Source of the DNA: Microbacterium telephonicum
Lineage (GTDB): Bacteria; Actinomycetota; Actinomycetes; Actinomycetales; Microbacteriaceae
Reading direction: 5' to 3'
Assembly: GCF_003651225.1 (NCBI RefSeq)
Contig: NZ_RCDB01000002.1
Location: 186,001 to 250,000 of the forward strand
Length of the DNA stretch: 64,000 bases
Below are positions 60,901 to 64,000 of the stretch, in pieces. How positions within the stretch are numbered: position 1 is the first letter of the stretch; every line of letters begins with the position of its first letter. The notes beneath the pieces were generated by a model. It saw nothing but the letters and a program-made list of their open reading frames with translations. It had not been told where the DNA came from and did not search any database. The position numbers were made by a program, and so were the translations under genes.

Positions 60901-61198
60901 ACCGATCGCCGTGGAGACCGAGATCGACTTCGCCGCCCCCGACCTGTTCGGCGACGGCCGGGACCATGTCGTGATCTGCAAGCTCGACGCGGTGTACCGC
61001 CGGGAGGACCGCGGCGGGCGCATCGAGATCGTCGACTGGAAGACGGGGCGCTCCCCGCGCACCGCAGCCGAACGGGCCGAGCGGATGCTGCAGCTGGAGC
61101 TGTACCGCCGCGCGTACCACGTGAAGCACGCCGTCCCGCTCGACGAGATCGACGTCGTGCTGTACTACGTCGCGGACGGCACGGTGCTGCGCGGCTGA
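57938..61198 (+). CDS. AdnB-like helicase-nuclease subunit
   Basis: 1086 residues. Full UvrD motor: Q motif FPPTPEQSAVI, Walker A AGAGSGKTET, FTRKAAGEL, Walker B LLDEYQDTS, GDPHQSIYGWRGA, TIHGSKGLEWD, VAVTRAREHLLLS. C-terminal nuclease with CKLDAVYRRED and IEIVDWKTGRSP. In mycobacteria AdnB drives the AdnAB complex. Starts inside the adnA stop, implying fixed stoichiometry. No Fe-S cysteine set was seen at the C-terminus. Confidence 0.92.
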   Translation: MSAPQTPAEVRSVSPEAIAAALGQFPPTPEQSAVISAPLTPALVVAGAGSGKTETMAGRVVWLVANGLVARDEVLGLTFTRKAAGELTERIHRRLRRLAEFEARGLVPHLAALHAAGALDVFARLEREGGSDAARRAALDELAASLGAAPRAAADDLLDRPTVSTYNSFADTIVRENAVRIGRDPEAAVLTESAAWLLMRRVVLASDDPRLEQRAERPSTIIDAALRLARDSVDNLADLDALDRFAERFAGVAERPSTNARHPQLADITAVAEKVGGLAVLTGFAREYRRQKQRLGLIDFADQVAGALEVVRSHESVAAELRARYRVVLLDEYQDTSVVQTGLLAELFRDTGVMAVGDPHQSIYGWRGASAGNLGDFARAFAPAGESARFTLLTSWRNATRILDAANAVLAPLAASSPVPVAELRARPDAPAGRVEVRSGRDVDAEADAVADWFAQVRTERARAQRTTTGALLFRSKKHMVAFADALGRRGIPHRILGLGGLLSTPEVVDVVSALRVVSDPQAGSALIRLLAGPRWGVGLADLRALEQLSRKLGEEEGASLVDALDVLPRLDDAHGLLAGFTPAALERLREAAGVFAGLRRAAGLPIPELVRLVEHELRLDIELAANETRGPARIAHAQLRAFVDELQGFLATDESGSLPALLAWLDRAEQLDEFAPRTEPPEEDVVQLLTIHGSKGLEWDAVAIVRAVDGELPSALRDGQGWLGFGALPYPFRGDEAWLPVLHWGADDAPSQQQLKTRIGDFKDGVRARHLEEERRLAYVAVTRAREHLLLSTAPWSGTVKPRTAGAFLREIDEALALGVDLDAEPGENPYLDTRRYLSWPLDPLGARRPAVAAAASAVQSAMAGDPAEPARDLVLLLAERDERRDGPSDLAPVRIPASRYKEFAADYAAAAAATSRPLPERPYRQTRLGTLFHAWVEQRSGLVGAGAALDDALWESDEESGAASADAADLARLQANFLASEWAHRRPIAVETEIDFAAPDLFGDGRDHVVICKLDAVYRREDRGGRIEIVDWKTGRSPRTAAERAERMLQLELYRRAYHVKHAVPLDEIDVVLYYVADGTVLRG

Positions 61199-61213
61199 AC
61201 CGCGGGCGTTCGG

Positions 61214-62461
61214 TCAGTCGGTGCCGGTCCAGCGCCGCATCGCGTTGCGTGCGGCGGAGTCGATGTCGGGTTCGGCGTCGAGATCGGCCGCCGAGGCGGG
61301 CTCGGCATCCTTTCCGGACCACAGCGAGAACTCCAGCGGCTCCGTCGCCTCGCCCGGCGCCGCGACACCGGTGCGGGTCTGGTTCAACGCCTCGATCTCC
61401 TCCGTCGAGAACAGGCCCAGACGCTCGGGGTCGTAGGTGTCGGTCTGCATCGAGGTGTCGACGGCGTCGGTGCCTGTGCTGACGCGGCCCAGCACGGCCA
61501 TCGCATCGGAGACGCTCACCGTCTCGCGCCCCAGCGGCGGTTCGTCGCGCACACTGTCGGCGAGGGATTCGAGCAGCGCGACCGCGTCGTCGACGACCGA
61601 GGCGGTGCCGGCATCGTGGCCGTGCACGAGCCACGCGGCGAACTCCAGCTCGGCGTGCAGGCGTGCGCGCTCGGCGAGCATCGTGTCGGTGGCCCGGTGC
61701 GCGCGGGCGCTGTAGGCGGCGAGCACGTCGTCGCGGGCGGCGGGGGCCGAGGCGAGCCAGCGCAGGTCCTGCGCGGGATCTCCGACGCCCAGGCCCGACC
61801 ACGACAGCAGCCCCGAGACGCGCGGGATGCCGTGCACGTCGTCGCTCAGCAGGAACGACGACGGGTCGGCCCCGCCGAGGGTGACGGTCGTCTCGAAACG
61901 CCACAGCGCCTCGGTTCCGATCGCGGTGCTCCAACGGCGCAGCAGCCCGAAGGGCAGACGTTCGGTGGCCTCGGCACGGTCGAGCAGTCGTTCTGCTTCG
62001 TCGCGCACCTGCGCGGCGGTGCGCACGGGCAGGCCGGCGTCGCGCACGACCGACGTCGGCAGCGCGTGCACCGCGGCGAGGGCGTCGGCCAGCGCCGTGG
62101 CCACGCCGGGCCCGGCGGGGACGTGTCCCGCGTCGACGCGGTAGCCGGGCAGGAAGCTCTGCACGAGCGCGGGCGAACGCTTCAGCGTCGCGCGGCCCAG
62201 CACATCGGGCGCCGCGAACGGCAGCACGCCGCGCACGCCGGCAGACAGCGCGGCGAGGGCGCGCGCGTCGCCGGCGAGGTCGTCGGCGGCTTCGGCATCC
62301 ACGGCCACGCGCACGACGACCTGCCTCCCGTCGCCGAGTGTCGCGATCGCGCTGTCGTAGCGACCCGACATGCCCTCGGTGAGTTCGGCCACCCGCACGA
62401 CCTCGGTGCGGGGAAGGGCCGACGTCACCGCGGCGGCTAGAGTGAGGGGAGAGCGTGCCAT
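61214..62461 (-). CDS. phosphotransferase (APH-like), probably degenerate
   Basis: 415 residues with an aminoglycoside/macrolide phosphotransferase-like fold at about 15-260 (VVVRVAVD as the ATP-lysine region but with V-R-V, FLPGYRV, ALAAVHALP). The catalytic HGDxxxxN stretch reads TLGGADPSSFLL, lacking the His-Gly-Asp and Asn, although SWSGLGVGDPAQDLRWLA keeps the second metal motif GDP-x-x-D-L. It may be a pseudokinase. The 150-residue acidic C-terminus is unrelated to APH. TACCCT (62468-62473 on the minus strand) ends 6 bases before the ATG. Confidence 0.8.
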   Translation of the reverse strand: MARSPLTLAAAVTSALPRTEVVRVAELTEGMSGRYDSAIATLGDGRQVVVRVAVDAEAADDLAGDARALAALSAGVRGVLPFAAPDVLGRATLKRSPALVQSFLPGYRVDAGHVPAGPGVATALADALAAVHALPTSVVRDAGLPVRTAAQVRDEAERLLDRAEATERLPFGLLRRWSTAIGTEALWRFETTVTLGGADPSSFLLSDDVHGIPRVSGLLSWSGLGVGDPAQDLRWLASAPAARDDVLAAYSARAHRATDTMLAERARLHAELEFAAWLVHGHDAGTASVVDDAVALLESLADSVRDEPPLGRETVSVSDAMAVLGRVSTGTDAVDTSMQTDTYDPERLGLFSTEEIEALNQTRTGVAAPGEATEPLEFSLWSGKDAEPASAADLDAEPDIDSAARNAMRRWTGTD

Positions 62462-62525
62462 GCCCCCAGGGTAGGTCGCTCCCGCGCCGGCTCCGCCGCG
62501 CCACGCCCGGCAAGGAAGGTCCTGA

Positions 62526-63437
62526 ATGTCACCGCAGGACGCGCCGCAGGCACCGGCCCTCGCCCGGGCGGCCATCGACCGTGCCGCCGACGAGCGCCGC
62601 GAGGCGGGACTGCTGCAGCGGCTGCGCGACGACCCCGCGAGCCGCGTGCTCGCCGTGCACGGCGACCGCACCCCGGTGCGGGATGGCCGACTCGTCTTCG
62701 CGACGCCGTCGGAGGTGACGGCGGCCGCGCACTGGGCGCTTCTCGGGCGCACCGGCGACGGGACCGCCGTGCTCCTGGCCGCCACCGGCGCCGGTGACGA
62801 CCCGCCGACTCGCGCCGAAGAGTGGGCGTCGCTGCGCGCCGTCGGCGCACAGCTCGACGCCGAGGAGGCCGGGCTGCTCGTGGAGGCGGTCGCGCTCGCC
62901 CGCTGGCTCGTCGACGCCCCGTTCTGCCCGTTCTGCGGCACGCGGCTCGAGGACCGCGCCGCCGGGTGGTCGCGGTCGTGCCCCTCGTGCGGCCGTGAGC
63001 ACTTCCCGCGCACCGACCCCGCCGTCATCGTCGTGATCGCGGATGCCGACGACGAGCGACTGCTGCTCGGACGCAACGCGCTCTGGGGCGATCGGGTGCT
63101 GTACTCCGCGTTCGCCGGATTCGTCGAGGCGGGGGAGTCGGCGGAATCCGCGCTCGTCCGCGAGGTCGCCGAGGAAGCCGGCGTGCGGGTGACCGACCTG
63201 CGCTACCGCGGGTCGCAGGCCTGGCCCTACCCGCGATCGCTCATGCTCGGCTTCACGGCGGTCGCCGCCGATGTCGCTGCGGCGCGTGCCGACGGCGAGG
63301 AGATCGTCGACGTGCGCTGGTTCACCCGCGCCGAACTGCGCAACGCGCTGGCGGGGGCCGGCGACATCGAGCTGCCCGGACCCGCCTCCATCGCCCACGC
63401 CCTCATCCGCGACTGGGTCGGGACGGAGCGCTCGTGA
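62526..63437 (+). CDS. nudC: NAD+/NADH pyrophosphatase (RNA deNADding)
   Basis: Nudix enzyme of 303 residues that cleaves NADH to NMNH and AMP and removes NAD caps from RNA. Zinc finger CPFCG ... CPSCG (about 137-160), Nudix box GFVEAGESAESALVREVAEEAGV (positions about 199-221, all catalytic Glu kept) and the NADH-specific GSQAWPYPRSLMLGF. AAGGAAGG precedes the ATG. GTGA overlap with uvrD2. Confidence 0.95.
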   Translation: MSPQDAPQAPALARAAIDRAADERREAGLLQRLRDDPASRVLAVHGDRTPVRDGRLVFATPSEVTAAAHWALLGRTGDGTAVLLAATGAGDDPPTRAEEWASLRAVGAQLDAEEAGLLVEAVALARWLVDAPFCPFCGTRLEDRAAGWSRSCPSCGREHFPRTDPAVIVVIADADDERLLLGRNALWGDRVLYSAFAGFVEAGESAESALVREVAEEAGVRVTDLRYRGSQAWPYPRSLMLGFTAVAADVAAARADGEEIVDVRWFTRAELRNALAGAGDIELPGPASIAHALIRDWVGTERS

Positions 63438-64000
63438 GCGGCGATGCCCTGGCGGGCCTGGACGAACGCCAGCGCGAGGCCGCGTCGATCCTGCGGGGGC
63501 CCGTCTGCGTGCTGGCCGGCGCCGGCACCGGCAAGACACGCGTGATCACGCACCGCATCGCCCACGGCGTCGACACCGGCGCCTACTCGCCCCACCGCGT
63601 CATGGCGGTCACGTTCACGACGAAGGCGGCGGGCGAGATGCGTGGCCGCCTGCGCGAGCTGGGCGTGCAGGGCGTCGCCGCCCGCACTTTCCACGCCACC
63701 GCGCTCGCCCAGCTGAACCACTTCTGGCCGCAGGTGGCGGGAGACTCCGCCCCGACGATTTCCGACAGCAAGGTGCGCGTGCTCGCCCACGCCGCCGAGG
63801 AGCTCAAGCTGCGACTCGACCGGGCATCGCTGCGCGACGTGGCCGGCCAGATCGAGTGGCGCAAGGTCACCATGCGCTCCATCGACGCCTACGCGCAGGC
63901 ACGGCCGCAGGGCGTCGCCGGTCTCGCGTTGCCCGCACTGATCGACCTCATGCGCGCGTACGAGCGGATCAAGGACGAGCGCCGACAGCTCGACTTCGAA
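63434..64000 (+). CDS. uvrD2: UvrD2-like DNA helicase, N-terminal part
   Basis: The first 189 residues of a superfamily 1 helicase; the gene runs past the window end. Q motif GLDERQREAASIL, Walker A VLAGAGTGKTRVI, FTTKAAGEMRGRL and the TFHATALAQL motif (motif Ic-like) are visible. Order nudC-uvrD2 after adnAB is the mycobacterial one, which supports UvrD2 over UvrD1 or PcrA. GTG start within the nudC stop. Confidence 0.85.
   Translation, partial: MSGDALAGLDERQREAASILRGPVCVLAGAGTGKTRVITHRIAHGVDTGAYSPHRVMAVTFTTKAAGEMRGRLRELGVQGVAARTFHATALAQLNHFWPQVAGDSAPTISDSKVRVLAHAAEELKLRLDRASLRDVAGQIEWRKVTMRSIDAYAQARPQGVAGLALPALIDLMRAYERIKDERRQLDFE

Noticed and set aside
57653-61129. Open frame of over 1150 residues antisense to adnB
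   Set aside because: Same shadow composition; the sense frame has every UvrD motif.

Overview
The window is chromosomal DNA from a very GC-rich actinobacterium. Codon use, the gene content and several gene orders shared with mycobacteria (tatB/mrp/CBS block, DEAD helicase/ferritin-like/DUF3107/AdnAB/NudC/UvrD2 block) point to Actinomycetota. Protein flavour suggests a Microbacteriaceae member, most likely Microbacterium; this is inference, as no rRNA or marker search was possible. Genes are densely packed, with frequent ATGA/GTGA stop-start overlaps. No tRNA, rRNA, CRISPR array, prophage or insertion sequence was recognised.

Layout. 1-2.7 kb: a DHA2-type MFS exporter (cut by the window edge) divergent from an ABC exporter half-transporter. 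2.7-9.6 kb: a minus-strand operon nrtR-nadA-nadB-nadC-nifS-glycosyltransferase-small acidic protein for de novo NAD synthesis, with a palindromic operator inside its promoter. 9.8-11 kb: a MarP-like membrane serine protease. 11-17.1 kb: a tandem glycine riboswitch driving sdaA-gcvT-gcvH-gcvP, so glycine and serine breakdown are coupled. 17.1-19.2 kb: an AbiEi/DUF559-like protein between two copies of one long palindrome, and a CPBP protease homologue. 19.3-26.5 kb: a dipeptide/oligopeptide ABC importer (lipoprotein, two permeases, fused double ATPase) interrupted by an antisense PH-domain membrane protein. 26.6-28.9 kb: typA and a DUF2200 gene. 28.9-32.7 kb: a secreted pectate lyase with a LacI-type operator, azlCD and a small membrane protein. 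32.7-38.5 kb: fdxA, dapC, gltA, ppk2, dapD and dapE (lysine/diaminopimelate pathway plus citrate synthase). 38.5-45.9 kb: PIG-V-like mannosyltransferase, DUF3117, O-methyltransferase, tatB, a repeat array, mrp, DUF1003, a PRC/MgtE-N/CBS protein, a stress-protein-like membrane protein and a hydrolase. 45.9-51.6 kb: gamma-glutamyltransferase-like protein, aminopeptidase P, membrane-anchored EEP phosphoesterase, PHP phosphoesterase, SHOCT membrane protein. 51.7-64 kb: DEAD-box helicase, ferritin-like protein, DUF3107, AdnA/AdnB helicase-nucleases, a degenerate phosphotransferase, NudC and the start of UvrD2.

Three signals are not explained by ordinary annotation. (1) Long near-perfect palindromes of several sequence families lie between genes and also inside reading frames: two within nadB, and one that supplies the C-terminus of the AbiEi-like protein. 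(2) Sixteen genes have a TANNNT-like box ending 6 or 7 bases before the start codon, implying widespread leaderless mRNAs; two of these boxes reuse the stop codon of the upstream gene. (3) The heptamer CGGATGC/GCATCCG is strongly over-represented and imposes otherwise rare GAT and GCA codons.
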